Notes: generated by a model not told the origin, from the letters alone. Positions 8,874-17,319 are shown, numbered from the stretch's first letter. The stretch: 64,000 nucleotides of DNA from Pseudomonas grimontii (GCF_007858185.1 NZ_VFES01000021.1:1-64000); one strand, 5' to 3'. Numbers and translations: made by a program.

Positions 8874-9539
8874 TTAGCGAACGCTGCTTTCGAAGCGGTT
8901 CACACCTGTCAGCTCCAACACCAGCTCATCGCCCACATTCAACGGGCCCACGCCAGCGGGGGTGCCGGTGAGGATCACATCGCCGGCCTGCAGCGAGAAG
9001 CAGCCGGCCATGTATTGGATCATCGGCACGATCGGGTTGAGCATGATCGCGCTGTTGCCGTCTTGGCGCACTTCGCCGTTGATGGTCAGGCGAATGCCAA
9101 TGTCGGTCACGTCCGCGAAGGTGCTGCCGACCACGAATGGCGCAAGCACCGCTGCGCCGTCGAAGGACTTGGCGATTTCCCACGGCAGGCCCTTGGCTTT
9201 CAGCTCGGCTTGCTTGTCGCGCAGGGTCAAGTCCAGGGCCGGGGCGAAGCCGGAGATGGCGTCCAGCACTTCTTCACGGCTGGGCTTGTTCGACAGTGGT
9301 TTGCCGATCAATACCGCGATTTCCGCCTCGTAGTGCACCGAGCCGCGCTCGGTCGGAATGCTGAAACCGCCTTCCAGCGGTACTACGCAACTGCCTGGCT
9401 TGATGAACAGCAACGGCTCGGTTGGCACCGGGTTGTCCAGTTCCTTGGCATGTTCGGCGTAGTTACGCCCAATACACACCACCTTACCCACTGGAAAGTG
9501 GATGTTGGTGCCGTCGACATACTTGTGCTGGTAGCTCAT
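8874..9539 (-). CDS. Fumarylacetoacetate hydrolase-family protein (acylpyruvate hydrolase-like)
   Basis: This 221-residue FAH-fold enzyme has the N-terminal CIGRNYAEHAKEL, the divalent-metal Glu motif HYEAEIAVLIG and TGTPAGVGPL near the C-terminus. Its length matches FAHD1/YcgM-type acylpyruvate hydrolases or oxaloacetate decarboxylases rather than full fumarylacetoacetases. The substrate cannot be read from the sequence. It starts 22 nt after the D-2-hydroxyglutarate dehydrogenase gene, behind a strong AAGGAG site, so the two are probably one operon. That suggests handling of a 2-oxo acid. Confidence 0.87.
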   Translation of the reverse strand: MSYQHKYVDGTNIHFPVGKVVCIGRNYAEHAKELDNPVPTEPLLFIKPGSCVVPLEGGFSIPTERGSVHYEAEIAVLIGKPLSNKPSREEVLDAISGFAPALDLTLRDKQAELKAKGLPWEIAKSFDGAAVLAPFVVGSTFADVTDIGIRLTINGEVRQDGNSAIMLNPIVPMIQYMAGCFSLQAGDVILTGTPAGVGPLNVGDELVLELTGVNRFESSVR

Positions 9540-9561
9540 GAAACGACTCCTTCGGGGGCGG

Positions 9562-10956
9562 TTAAACAGCGAAGATCTTGCCAGGGTTCATGATCCCGTT
9601 CGGGTCGAACACCGCCTTCACTGCTTTCATGTATTCGATCTCAACCGGCGAGCGGCTGTAGGTCAGGTAGTCACGCTTGGTCATGCCCACGCCGTGTTCG
9701 GCGGAGATCGAGCCGTTGTACTTCTGAACGGTTTCGAACACCCACTTGTTCACGGTGGCGCACTTGGCGAAGAACTCATCCTTGCTCAGGTTTTCCGGCT
9801 TGAGGATGTTCAGGTGCAGGTTGCCGTCGCCGATATGGCCGAACCAGACAATTTCGAAGTCCGGGTAGTGTTCGCCGACGATCGCGTCAATTTCCTTCAA
9901 GAACGCTGGCACTTTGGAGACAGTGACCGAAATATCGTTCTTGTACGGCGTCCAGTGGGAAATGGTCTCGGAGATGTACTCACGCAGTTTCCACAGGTTG
10001 TGCAACTGGGTTTCGCTCTGGCTCATCACGCCGTCCAGCACCCAGCCCTGCTCGACGCAGTGTTCGAAGGTTTCCAGGGCGTGGTTGGCGACTTCTTCGG
10101 TGGTGGCTTCGAATTCCAGCAGCGCGTAGAACGGGCACTCGGTTTCGAACGGTGCCGGCACATCGCCACGACCGAGGACTTTGGCCAGGGCCTTGTCGGA
10201 GAAGAATTCGAAGGCGGTCAGGTCCAGCTTGCTCTGGAAGGCGTGCAGCACCGGCATGATCGAGTCGAAATCGGTGGTGCCGAGCACCATCGCCGTGAGG
10301 TTTTTTGGCGCACGGTCCAGGCGCATGGTGGCTTCGACCACAAAGCCCAGGGTGCCTTCGGCGCCGATAAACAGTTGGCGCATGTCATAGCCGGTGGCGT
10401 TCTTGATCAGGTCGCGGTTCAGTTCCAGCACATCACCCTTGCCGGTGACGACTTTCATGCCGGCCACCCAGTTGCGGGTCATGCCGTAGCGAATGACCTT
10501 GATCCCGCCGGCATTGGTACCGATATTGCCGCCAATCTGACTGGAACCGGACGACGCGAAGTCCACCGGGTAGTACAGGCCTTTTTCTTCGGCGACGTTC
10601 TGCAATTGCTTGGTGACCACGCCCGGCTGGCACACGGCGGTACGGTCGGTAAGGTTCACGTCGAGGATCTGGTTCATATAGTCGAACGAGACGACCACTT
10701 CGCCATTGGCCGCCACGGCAGCAGCCGACAACCCGGTACGACCACCGGATGGCACCAGCGCCACCTTGTGCTCATTGGCCCAACGGACAATGGCCTGCAC
10801 CTGCTCGGTGGTCTTGGGGAACACGATGGCGGTCGGCGCGGGCGCGAAGTGCTTGGTCCAATCCTTGCCGTAAGCCTCCAGGGAGTCGGCGTCGGTCAGC
10901 ACTTTGCCGGGCTCAACCAGGGTCTTTAGCTCATCAATCAGGGCAGGATGGGTCAT
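9562..10956 (-). CDS. FAD-binding oxidoreductase, probable D-2-hydroxyglutarate dehydrogenase
   Basis: This 464-residue protein of the GlcD/D-lactate dehydrogenase superfamily has an N-terminal FAD_binding_4 domain (FPKTTEQVQAIV, SGGRTGLSAAAV, GGNIGTNAGGIK) and a C-terminal FAD-oxidase domain ending in HGVGMTKRDYL and FDPNGIMNPGKIF. Its divergent partner is serA. In Pseudomonas this enzyme is known to reoxidise the D-2-hydroxyglutarate that SerA makes, pulling serine synthesis forward. Other D-2-hydroxy acids remain possible substrates. I chose the ATG at 10956 (MTHPALIDELKTL); an upstream start would add 10 residues. Confidence 0.88.
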   Translation of the reverse strand: MTHPALIDELKTLVEPGKVLTDADSLEAYGKDWTKHFAPAPTAIVFPKTTEQVQAIVRWANEHKVALVPSGGRTGLSAAAVAANGEVVVSFDYMNQILDVNLTDRTAVCQPGVVTKQLQNVAEEKGLYYPVDFASSGSSQIGGNIGTNAGGIKVIRYGMTRNWVAGMKVVTGKGDVLELNRDLIKNATGYDMRQLFIGAEGTLGFVVEATMRLDRAPKNLTAMVLGTTDFDSIMPVLHAFQSKLDLTAFEFFSDKALAKVLGRGDVPAPFETECPFYALLEFEATTEEVANHALETFEHCVEQGWVLDGVMSQSETQLHNLWKLREYISETISHWTPYKNDISVTVSKVPAFLKEIDAIVGEHYPDFEIVWFGHIGDGNLHLNILKPENLSKDEFFAKCATVNKWVFETVQKYNGSISAEHGVGMTKRDYLTYSRSPVEIEYMKAVKAVFDPNGIMNPGKIFAV

Positions 10957-11031
10957 CGACAGAACTCTCGAACAATTCATGGTCATCCTGAGAACGCTTC
11001 ACGTCGCAGGAATAGGTGTTTAGCGGGGCGC

Positions 11032-11045
11032 GTATGCTAGCATAC
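11032..11045. promoter_or_regulatory. Palindromic site in the serA / D2HGDH divergent promoter region
   Basis: GTATGCTAGCATAC is a perfect 14-bp palindrome within the 204-bp gap between two divergent genes. Either strand reads TATGCT, a plausible sigma-70 -10 hexamer, so it could be overlapping -10 elements or an operator. No clear -35 was identified on either side. Confidence 0.4.
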
Positions 11046-11160
11046 CGCCCCCGCAGGACAGAGCCCAAGGGCGTTTCTGCGGTGACGGCTTTCCTGCCGT
11101 CCGGGTCAGCTTAACGATCCGATTCCCTGCCATTTTTCTCCGGGATACAGGTTTACGCAG

Positions 11161-12390
11161 ATGAGCAAGACTTCTCTCGATAAGAGCAAGATCAAGTTCC
11201 TTCTTCTGGAAGGCGTCCACCCATCGGCCGTCGACGTATTGAAGGCCGCCGGGTACTCCAGCATTGAGTACATCACCAGTTCTCTGCCGGAAGCCCAGCT
11301 CAAGGAAAAGATCGCCGACGCGCACTTTATCGGCATTCGCTCCCGCACCCAGCTGACCGAAGAGATCTTCGATCACGCCAAGAAACTCGTGGCGGTCGGC
11401 TGTTTCTGCATCGGCACCAACCAGGTCGACCTCAACGCAGCGCGCGAGCGCGGCATTGCAGTGTTCAACGCCCCGTACTCCAATACCCGTTCCGTAGCGG
11501 AGCTGGTGCTGGCCGAGGCCATCCTGCTGCTGCGCGGTATCCCTGAGAAGAACGCTTCCTGCCACCGTGGCGGCTGGATCAAGAGCGCGGCCAACTCCTT
11601 CGAAATCCGTGGCAAGAAACTGGGTATCGTCGGTTACGGTTCGATCGGCACGCAACTGTCGGTACTGGCCGAAGGCCTGGGCATGCAGGTGTTCTTCTAC
11701 GACACCCTGACCAAGCTGCCATTGGGCAACGCCACCCAGGTGTCGAGCCTGACCGAACTGCTGGGCATGTCCGACATCGTCACCCTGCACGTTCCGGAAA
11801 CCGCTGAGACCCAGTGGATGATCGGCGAGAAGGAAATCCGCGCCATCAAGAAAGGCGGCATCCTGATCAACGCTGCACGCGGCACCGTAGTCGAGCTGGA
11901 CGCCCTGGCCGACGCGATCAAGGACAAGCACCTGATCGGCGCCGCAATCGACGTGTTCCCGGTGGAGCCACGCTCCAACGACGACATCTTCGAAAGCCCG
12001 CTGCGTGGCCTGGACAACGTGATCCTGACCCCGCACATCGGCGGCTCCACCGCTGAAGCCCAGGCCAACATCGGCCTGGAAGTGTCGGAGAAGCTGGTCA
12101 AGTACAGCGACAACGGTACGTCGGTCTCGTCCGTCAACTTCCCGGAAGTGGCCCTGCCGGCTCACCCTGGCAAACACCGTCTGCTGCACATCCACCAGAA
12201 CATCCCTGGCGTGATGATGGAGATCAACAAGGTCTTCGCGGAAAACGGCATCAACATCTCCGGTCAGTTCCTGCAGACCAACGAGAAGGTCGGCTACGTG
12301 GTGATCGACGTCGACGCCGAGTACTCGGACCTGGCGCAAGAGAAGCTGCAGCACATCAACGGGACCATCCGAAGCCGCGTGCTGTTCTAA
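11161..12390 (+). CDS. serA: D-3-phosphoglycerate dehydrogenase
   Basis: SerA oxidises 3-phosphoglycerate to 3-phosphohydroxypyruvate, the first step of serine synthesis, and can also reduce 2-oxoglutarate to D-2-hydroxyglutarate. The 409-residue product has the NAD-binding GYGSIG loop (from Gly158), the dehydrogenase signatures INAARGTVVELDAL and LTPHIGGSTAEAQ (catalytic His), and a C-terminal ACT domain (about 335-409) for serine feedback. It matches the E. coli-type short SerA. A hairpin terminator lies about 90 nt downstream. Confidence 0.97.
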   Translation: MSKTSLDKSKIKFLLLEGVHPSAVDVLKAAGYSSIEYITSSLPEAQLKEKIADAHFIGIRSRTQLTEEIFDHAKKLVAVGCFCIGTNQVDLNAARERGIAVFNAPYSNTRSVAELVLAEAILLLRGIPEKNASCHRGGWIKSAANSFEIRGKKLGIVGYGSIGTQLSVLAEGLGMQVFFYDTLTKLPLGNATQVSSLTELLGMSDIVTLHVPETAETQWMIGEKEIRAIKKGGILINAARGTVVELDALADAIKDKHLIGAAIDVFPVEPRSNDDIFESPLRGLDNVILTPHIGGSTAEAQANIGLEVSEKLVKYSDNGTSVSSVNFPEVALPAHPGKHRLLHIHQNIPGVMMEINKVFAENGINISGQFLQTNEKVGYVVIDVDAEYSDLAQEKLQHINGTIRSRVLF

Positions 12391-12406
12391 AACGGCGGGA
12401 ATGGTC

Positions 12407-12479
12407 AGCTACAAGCGGTAAGTTTCAAGCGGCAAGCTAAAAGCGTCTACTTGCAGCTTGTAGCTTGAAACTTGCCGCT
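12407..12479. repeat. Imperfect inverted repeat with GCTTGTAGCTTGAAACTTG core
   Basis: The left arm (about 12414-12438) and right arm (12455-12479) are near reverse complements built from AAGCGGCAAG and AGTTTCAAGC units. The element sits just before the serA terminator. It looks like a dispersed intergenic repeat, but no second copy occurs in this window. Confidence 0.6.
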
Positions 12480-12480
12480 A

Positions 12481-12517
12481 AAAAACGGGTGTCCCGCCAG
12501 GGGCACCCGTTTTTTTA
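12481..12517. terminator. Bidirectional intrinsic terminator between serA and the DUF4399 gene
   Basis: The stem ACGGGTG/CACCCGT is flanked by A5 on the left and T7 on the right. It can therefore end transcripts from both directions. It overlaps the last codon region of the convergent gene. Confidence 0.85.
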
Positions 12518-12955
12518 TTTCACATTAACTGTGATCACTTTCGAAGCTACCGTCGGGTCGAACTGCATGTGCAGCTTGTCGCCGGCCACCAGTTGCAGGG
12601 TGTGTTTGCCTGGGGTGAGGGTCAGCTCGGTCTCGGTCTGGGCCTTGCCGTAGTGAATCACGGTGTCGGTGGCCGGGATCGGTACGCTGGCGTCTGGCAG
12701 CGCTTTCTGGTCGATCAGCAGGTGGTGGTGGCCGGTGCCTGCGGTTTGGTCAGTGGCCGGGGCCAGCTTCAGGCCTTCCATGCCGAATTTGACGGTGAAG
12801 GTTTTATCCACGGTGGCACCGTCTTTCGGCGAGACGATAAATACCTTGGCGCCTTCAGGTGGCGCGCTACGCGGGATGCCGTCGGCGGCGGTGGCCAACA
12901 TCGAAGCACCCAGCAGCAGGGAGGCCAGGGTTGCACGTGACAAAAGGGCTTTCAT
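12515..12955 (-). CDS. Exported DUF4399-domain protein
   Basis: This 146-residue protein has a clear signal peptide (MKALLSRATLASLLLGASML, cut near ATAADG). A single DUF4399 domain follows, with FIVSPKDGATV and the histidine-rich GTGHHHLLID motif (residues about 75-84). It ends in a beta-rich TPGKHTLQLVAGD segment. The histidine cluster suggests metal or small-ligand binding, but no function is established for the family. I chose the ATG at 12955 so that the signal peptide is N-terminal. It is convergent with serA. Confidence 0.85.
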   Translation of the reverse strand: MKALLSRATLASLLLGASMLATAADGIPRSAPPEGAKVFIVSPKDGATVDKTFTVKFGMEGLKLAPATDQTAGTGHHHLLIDQKALPDASVPIPATDTVIHYGKAQTETELTLTPGKHTLQLVAGDKLHMQFDPTVASKVITVNVK

Positions 12956-13089
12956 TCGCTTCTCCAGTTTTTCTGTGAAATCTGTAGGGGGATGACAACT
13001 TCGCGATAAATTGCTGTCCAAGGCACTCAACACCATAGCAAAGCGATGCTGAACGGCGCCTCGCACATTCGAAACCTCTAGGAGTGACC

Positions 13090-13614
13090 ATGCGCTTTTC
13101 GCCTGGCCTGTTACTTTTGCTTCCCCTTCTGAGCCCCTTGGCTCATGCCGAACTGATCGACGATGTAAACGATCGCGGCGAACTGCGCATCGCCCTTGAA
13201 GCCAACACCCCGCCGTACAACTTCAAGGAAGGCGACAAACTCACCGGCTTTGAAGTCGAGCTGGGTGAACTGCTGGCAAAAGAAATGGACGTGCGCCCCT
13301 CATTTATCACCACCGATGACGCCGATATGCTGCCAGGAGTCTCAACCGGTAAATACGATGTGGCCATCAACCATATCGCTATGACTGCCGAGCTGAAGGA
13401 TCAGTTCGATTTCAGCGAGGCTTATCACGACAAGCCTGAACTGGCGATCCCGTTCCAGAAGGGCAACCCGGCCTTCAAGACGAGTTTGGACGGGGCGTTG
13501 AAGCGGGTGAAGGACGATGGCCGATTAAAGGCGCTGTCGCACAAGTGGTTCGAGGACGAAGCCCCTACAGGCGCGCCAACGCCTGTGCCGCCTCAGGCAA
13601 CTCCAGCTCACTGA
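13090..13614 (+). CDS. Exported single-lobe substrate-binding-like protein (family 3 SBP, lobe II missing)
   Basis: This 174-residue exported protein has a signal peptide at residues 1-20 (MRFSPGLLLLLPLLSPLAHA). The rest reads as a family 3 amino-acid-binding protein: ELRIALEANTPPYNF, LTGFEVELGELLAKEM and YDVAINHIAMTAELKDQFDF. After DFSEAYHDKPELAIPFQKGN it jumps directly to the family's C-terminal helix pair (GALKRVKDDGRLKALSHKWF). About 90 residues that normally form lobe II are absent with no frameshift. The length is about 174 against a usual 250-260. AGGAG precedes the ATG at 13090. No permease or ATPase is adjacent. The last 50 nt overlap the convergent DUF523 gene. Confidence 0.8.
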   Translation: MRFSPGLLLLLPLLSPLAHAELIDDVNDRGELRIALEANTPPYNFKEGDKLTGFEVELGELLAKEMDVRPSFITTDDADMLPGVSTGKYDVAINHIAMTAELKDQFDFSEAYHDKPELAIPFQKGNPAFKTSLDGALKRVKDDGRLKALSHKWFEDEAPTGAPTPVPPQATPAH

Positions 13615-14047
13615 ACACCTGCACGCCATGGCGCTTGAGCAGCGCCGCCGTGACGCCCTCGCCACTGACCTTTACACCGGTGAAGGTGCCGTCATAGGTC
13701 AGCAGGTTGCCGCAGGACGGGCTATTGGCCTTGAGGATGGCGATACGGAGGTTATGACGCAGCACCAACGCCAAGGCCTGGCGGGCGCCTTCGAGGAAGG
13801 CGGCGCTGAAATCTTCGCCCTCGGCAGTCAACACTTGGGCGCGGCCTTCCCACACATCGATGCCCTGTCCACCTGGAATCTCGGCCGCGGGCCTGGGCGT
13901 CGGCAGACCGCCCGACACTTCCGGGCAGATCGCAATCACGCGACCTTCAGCCTGCCATGCCGCCAATTGGTCGAACGGCCCGCTGGCCCCGCCGTCGTAG
14001 CGCACCTTGTGGCCGAGCAGGCAGCGGCTGATCAGAATCTTTTGCAT
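13565..14047 (-). CDS. DUF523 family protein
   Basis: This 160-residue cytoplasmic protein matches DUF523. It has the N-terminal ISRCLLGHKVRYDG with conserved Cys and Gly, CPEVSGGLPTPRPAAEI, and LKANSPSCGNLLTYDGTF near the C-terminus. The conserved cysteines suggest metal or cluster binding; the role is unknown. It starts 2 nt after the 2OG-oxygenase stop and is probably translationally coupled to it. Its 3' end overlaps the convergent binding-protein gene by 50 nt. Confidence 0.88.
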   Translation of the reverse strand: MQKILISRCLLGHKVRYDGGASGPFDQLAAWQAEGRVIAICPEVSGGLPTPRPAAEIPGGQGIDVWEGRAQVLTAEGEDFSAAFLEGARQALALVLRHNLRIAILKANSPSCGNLLTYDGTFTGVKVSGEGVTAALLKRHGVQVFSELELPEAAQALARL

Positions 14048-14049
14048 GG

Positions 14050-14673
14050 TTAAAACGGTTCGTTACCGCGCCGGCGAAACCAGCCGGTGAGGGACAGGCG
14101 TTCGCGCGTAGCAGGCATGACCTCGTGGGGCACCTCGCCCGACAGGAACACCACCAGGCTTCCGCCGGTGGGCACCACATCGTGTTCGACGCCGTCCTTG
14201 AGGTACATGCGCAACTGGCCACCGTGCTCGGGCAGCCAGGCGTCGTTCAAGTAGATCACCGCCGAGACCATGCGCCGGTCATCGTCACGAAAACGGTCGA
14301 GGTGCTTGAGGTAAAACGCGCCGGGCGGATACATCGCGAAGTGGCTTTCGAAATCCTCGAGACCCAGGAACAGGCCACGGTTCATGGCCAGGCGCAGGCT
14401 GTCCATCAGCGCCATATAGCTGCCGCAGACCGCCGCGTCGCCCTCCTCCAGCCACTGGATACGGTCACCACGAATGCCCTCGCGAATCTCCTGGGCGGGC
14501 CCACGCCCCACGGCCGCTGGCGCCAGTTCACCCTCGGCCGCACGTTTACGGCACTCAGCCGCCAGTTCCAGGGTCAGAGCCTGGGGCAGGAAGCCGTTCT
14601 GCTGCGACCAGCCTTTTTCGGCCAGGTCATCAACGATGCGTTGCAGCAGGGGGTGATCAAGGGGTATTTGCAT
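14050..14673 (-). CDS. 2-oxoglutarate/Fe(II)-dependent oxygenase (prolyl-4-hydroxylase type)
   Basis: This 207-residue protein of the P4H/2OG-Fe(II) family has iron ligands His124 and Asp126 (KHLDRF) and His183 (EVPHEVMP), plus a 2-oxoglutarate-binding Arg near residue 192 (RERLSLTGWF). The substrate is unknown; relatives hydroxylate proteins or small molecules. The start is uncertain: ATGs at 14691, 14682 and 14673 are in frame and none has a strong ribosome site. I chose 14673 (MQIPLDHPLLQRI). It is coupled to the DUF523 gene downstream. Confidence 0.87.
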   Translation of the reverse strand: MQIPLDHPLLQRIVDDLAEKGWSQQNGFLPQALTLELAAECRKRAAEGELAPAAVGRGPAQEIREGIRGDRIQWLEEGDAAVCGSYMALMDSLRLAMNRGLFLGLEDFESHFAMYPPGAFYLKHLDRFRDDDRRMVSAVIYLNDAWLPEHGGQLRMYLKDGVEHDVVPTGGSLVVFLSGEVPHEVMPATRERLSLTGWFRRRGNEPF

Positions 14674-14813
14674 GGCGCGCATAGTATCCATACGCCTGTG
14701 AATCCGACAGCGCCGTCGAGCGCCTCAACACACTTTAGTCAGGCGACTGATAGGACTTCTCGACAAATCCTACGCCCGACACGGACAATAGTGGCCGACT
14801 GACAGGAGTCCAT

Positions 14814-15566
14814 ATGCGTCGTTTGTTTTTTTCCTTGCTGATGTTCTGCGTTTTGCCCGCTTGGGCAGACGGCCATGACCAGTTGTACAAGGTCGCCGGC
14901 TGGGCCGAACAACGTGCGCATTTCAATGACGCCCTCAGTGCTGCCCAGCAACGCTACCGCAATAGCCTGCCGCCGGCGGTGTACCAGGCGCTGGTGGACA
15001 ACAGCAATAAACGCTTTGCCGCCCAGGCCATGGACCAACGTGCCGAGGCGCAACTGCGCAAGAACCTGGCGGACCCCAAGCCCGCCTTGGCGTTCTTCCA
15101 GTCGCCGCTGGGCCGCAAGATCGTCACCGCCGAATTGCTGGCCACGCGCCGTGACCAACTGGCAAAAAATGCCCAGGGCCTGCCCAAGATCGAAGCCGAC
15201 GCCACCCGCAGCCTGATCATCGGCCACCTGGCACAGGCCCTGCCCGCCCGCGAAGCCGGCGCCGAAGTGAGCCTGGCGATTGCCGGTGTAGCCGCCGACA
15301 GCTTGAGCCAGATGATCCCCGGCCTGCTGGGTGGTGGTCAGGCTCAGGGCATGTTGAATGGGCAGCGTGAGCGGCTGATGCAACAGATCGACAAGGACTT
15401 GAACAACACGTTGCTGTACGTCTATCGGGATTTGTCCGACCCGGAGCTGGAAGAATTCGCCACGTTTGCGGAGTCGCCGGAGGGTAAGGCGTATTACCAG
15501 GCGGCGCTAGCGGCGATTCGTGCGGGGCTGGCGGTCGGCCAAAGCACTTCAAGCCTGACGCAGTAA
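14814..15566 (+). CDS. Exported DUF2059-domain protein
   Basis: This 250-residue protein has a signal peptide (residues 1-18, MRRLFFSLLMFCVLPAWA) and a helical body. DUF2059-type segments include ALVDNSNKRFAAQAMDQRAE and YVYRDLSDPELEEFATFAES near residues 195-225. CAGGAG lies 8 nt before the ATG. The function of the family is unknown. A REPIN lies directly downstream, between this gene and the convergent hydrolase gene. Confidence 0.85.
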   Translation: MRRLFFSLLMFCVLPAWADGHDQLYKVAGWAEQRAHFNDALSAAQQRYRNSLPPAVYQALVDNSNKRFAAQAMDQRAEAQLRKNLADPKPALAFFQSPLGRKIVTAELLATRRDQLAKNAQGLPKIEADATRSLIIGHLAQALPAREAGAEVSLAIAGVAADSLSQMIPGLLGGGQAQGMLNGQRERLMQQIDKDLNNTLLYVYRDLSDPELEEFATFAESPEGKAYYQAALAAIRAGLAVGQSTSSLTQ

Positions 15567-15570
15567 TAAA

Positions 15571-15661
15571 ATGTGGGAGGGGGCTTGCCCCCGATGGCAG
15601 TGGGTCAGCTACAGATAAGCTGACTGATACACCGCTATCGGGGGCAAGCCCCCTCCCACAT
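15571..15661. repeat. REPIN (GGGAGGGGGCTTGCCCCCGAT family)
   Basis: Inverted arms ATGTGGGAGGGGGCTTGCCC at the left and its complement at the right flank a 40-nt loop containing GTCAGCT and GACTGATAC. It sits between convergent genes and could also act as a transcript end. Confidence 0.93.
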
Positions 15662-15671
15662 TTGGACTGCG

Positions 15672-16613
15672 TTATTTCAGATGGGCCGTCAAATACCGGA
15701 AGTACTCTTCACGAATCCCTGGAATCTCATTTGCCAAGTGATGCCGGCCACGCGGCAGCATCAACACTTCGGGCTGGTCGAACTTGCCCCGCAGCACCTG
15801 CAAGTTGTGCTGCCAATCCACCGTCATGTCTTCCTCACCCTGCACAATCACCGGCCGCCGTGGGCTGCGCGGGGCGGCTTCGATGCGTTTGATCCAGCGC
15901 GCCAGCGCGCCCACCCAGGCGGTTGGCAGTTGGCGCGGCTGAAGCGGGTCGGCCTCCAGGAACGGCTTGAACTGCGGGTCGTTGGTGTTCTCGCTGAAAC
16001 GCCGGGCGATGCCGTTGACGAACGGGCGCAGCAGGTAATAGCTGACCTGCGACCACCCCCACGCACGCGGCCGCACCAGCGGTGAGAGCAGGAAGGTCTT
16101 GCCCTGGGCCGGGCTGTCGGCCCCCTGGTTGAGCAGGTGGTCCACCACCACCGCGCCGCCGGTGCTTTGCCCGAACAAGTGCCAGGGCTGTGGCAATTGC
16201 AGCGCTTGGGCCTGGACGAACAGCGCCTGCACCACATCCTGGTACACGGCAAAATCATCGATGCTGGCGCGCGCGCCGCTGGACAAGCCATGGCCCGGCA
16301 AATCGCAGGCGATCACCACAAAGCCTTGGTCCAGCGCCCAGTCCACCACGTGGCGATACAGGCCCATATGGTCGTAGAAGCCGTGGAACATAAACATCGT
16401 CGCCACCGGCACGGGCGGCCACCACACCTGGGCGACCACCTCAAACCCATCCACCTCGAAACGCCCCAGCCGACTCACAACCGGCACTTTGCGTGCACTC
16501 AGGTCCAGCCCATAGAAACGCTGGTAGACCCGCGCTTCGGCTGAAAGCGGTTGCGCATCCACCAGGGGCCGCAGGCTTTCGCGAAGGTGATCAGGGTCAA
16601 AGGTCACAGGCAT
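15672..16613 (-). CDS. Alpha/beta hydrolase (serine aminopeptidase S33 / monoacylglycerol lipase type)
   Basis: This 313-residue hydrolase has the oxyanion HGFYDH region, the nucleophile elbow FGQSTGGAV (Ser), a likely acid in VQGEEDMTVDW and a catalytic His in RGRHHLANE. The layout fits lysophospholipase/monoacylglycerol lipase-like enzymes; the substrate is unknown. I chose the ATG at 16613 (MPVTFDPDHL), preceded by GGAA; a longer frame would add 22 residues of doubtful sequence. It is divergent from the DUF6436 gene. Confidence 0.86.
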   Translation of the reverse strand: MPVTFDPDHLRESLRPLVDAQPLSAEARVYQRFYGLDLSARKVPVVSRLGRFEVDGFEVVAQVWWPPVPVATMFMFHGFYDHMGLYRHVVDWALDQGFVVIACDLPGHGLSSGARASIDDFAVYQDVVQALFVQAQALQLPQPWHLFGQSTGGAVVVDHLLNQGADSPAQGKTFLLSPLVRPRAWGWSQVSYYLLRPFVNGIARRFSENTNDPQFKPFLEADPLQPRQLPTAWVGALARWIKRIEAAPRSPRRPVIVQGEEDMTVDWQHNLQVLRGKFDQPEVLMLPRGRHHLANEIPGIREEYFRYLTAHLK

Positions 16614-16712
16614 AAAGGGTTCCAGACTTGCGGCGAAGATGAATATCGAGCTGCGATATTCATCTGTCAGGACAAGCATGGCAAGCTACGCGACCTGCGA
16701 GGATAGATCCGA

Positions 16713-17285
16713 ATGCGACAGCCTTACCGTAACGCCCTGTTCGCCAGCCTGATCCTGATCATGTGCGCTGGCGTGCTGTGGGCGGCGTATGACTGGTTCC
16801 AGGGCCGCTACCTGCGCGCCTTCAGCGAACACACGGCGGTATTTTCCGGCGACTCCCTGCGCCTGCCCGCCGAACTCAGCGGCCCCGGACCGATCCGCCT
16901 GGTGCATTTCTGGGATCCGGCTTGCCCGTGCAATGTCGGCAACCAGCAACACCTGGGCGAGTTGATCGAGCAGTACGCGCCCCAGGGCGTCGAGTTCTAT
17001 GCCCTGCAAAAAGCCGGCAGCCACGGCCAGTTGCCCGACAACCTGCGCAAGATGAAAACCCTCACTGTCCTGCCCGGTGCCGACCAGGTGCCGGCCAGCC
17101 CGGCCGTGGGCATCTGGGACCGAACCGGCAAGCTCGCGTATTTCGGGCCGTACAGCGAAGGGCTGACGTGTAATTCCAATAACAGTTTTATCGAGCCGAT
17201 CCTGAAAGCCCTTGAAGCCGGCCGAGACGTGAACGCCACTCACACCCTGGCGGTGGGCTGCTATTGTTCGTGGTCGAAAGATTAG
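16713..17285 (+). CDS. Membrane-anchored thioredoxin-fold protein (DUF6436)
   Basis: This 190-residue protein has one N-terminal membrane helix (about 9-26). The following thioredoxin-like fold contains VHFWDPACPCNVGN, with Cys71 and Cys73 as a CxC in place of CxxC. Three more cysteines occur near the C-terminus (TCNSNN, CYCSWSKD). It resembles DUF6436 proteins of unknown function. A periplasmic redox role is plausible but unproven. GAGGAT precedes the ATG, and the penicillin-acylase gene follows 34 nt downstream. Confidence 0.8.
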   Translation: MRQPYRNALFASLILIMCAGVLWAAYDWFQGRYLRAFSEHTAVFSGDSLRLPAELSGPGPIRLVHFWDPACPCNVGNQQHLGELIEQYAPQGVEFYALQKAGSHGQLPDNLRKMKTLTVLPGADQVPASPAVGIWDRTGKLAYFGPYSEGLTCNSNNSFIEPILKALEAGRDVNATHTLAVGCYCSWSKD

Positions 17286-17319
17286 TCGCCCGCCACCCCA
17301 CTCTTGGTAAGGAATGTTC

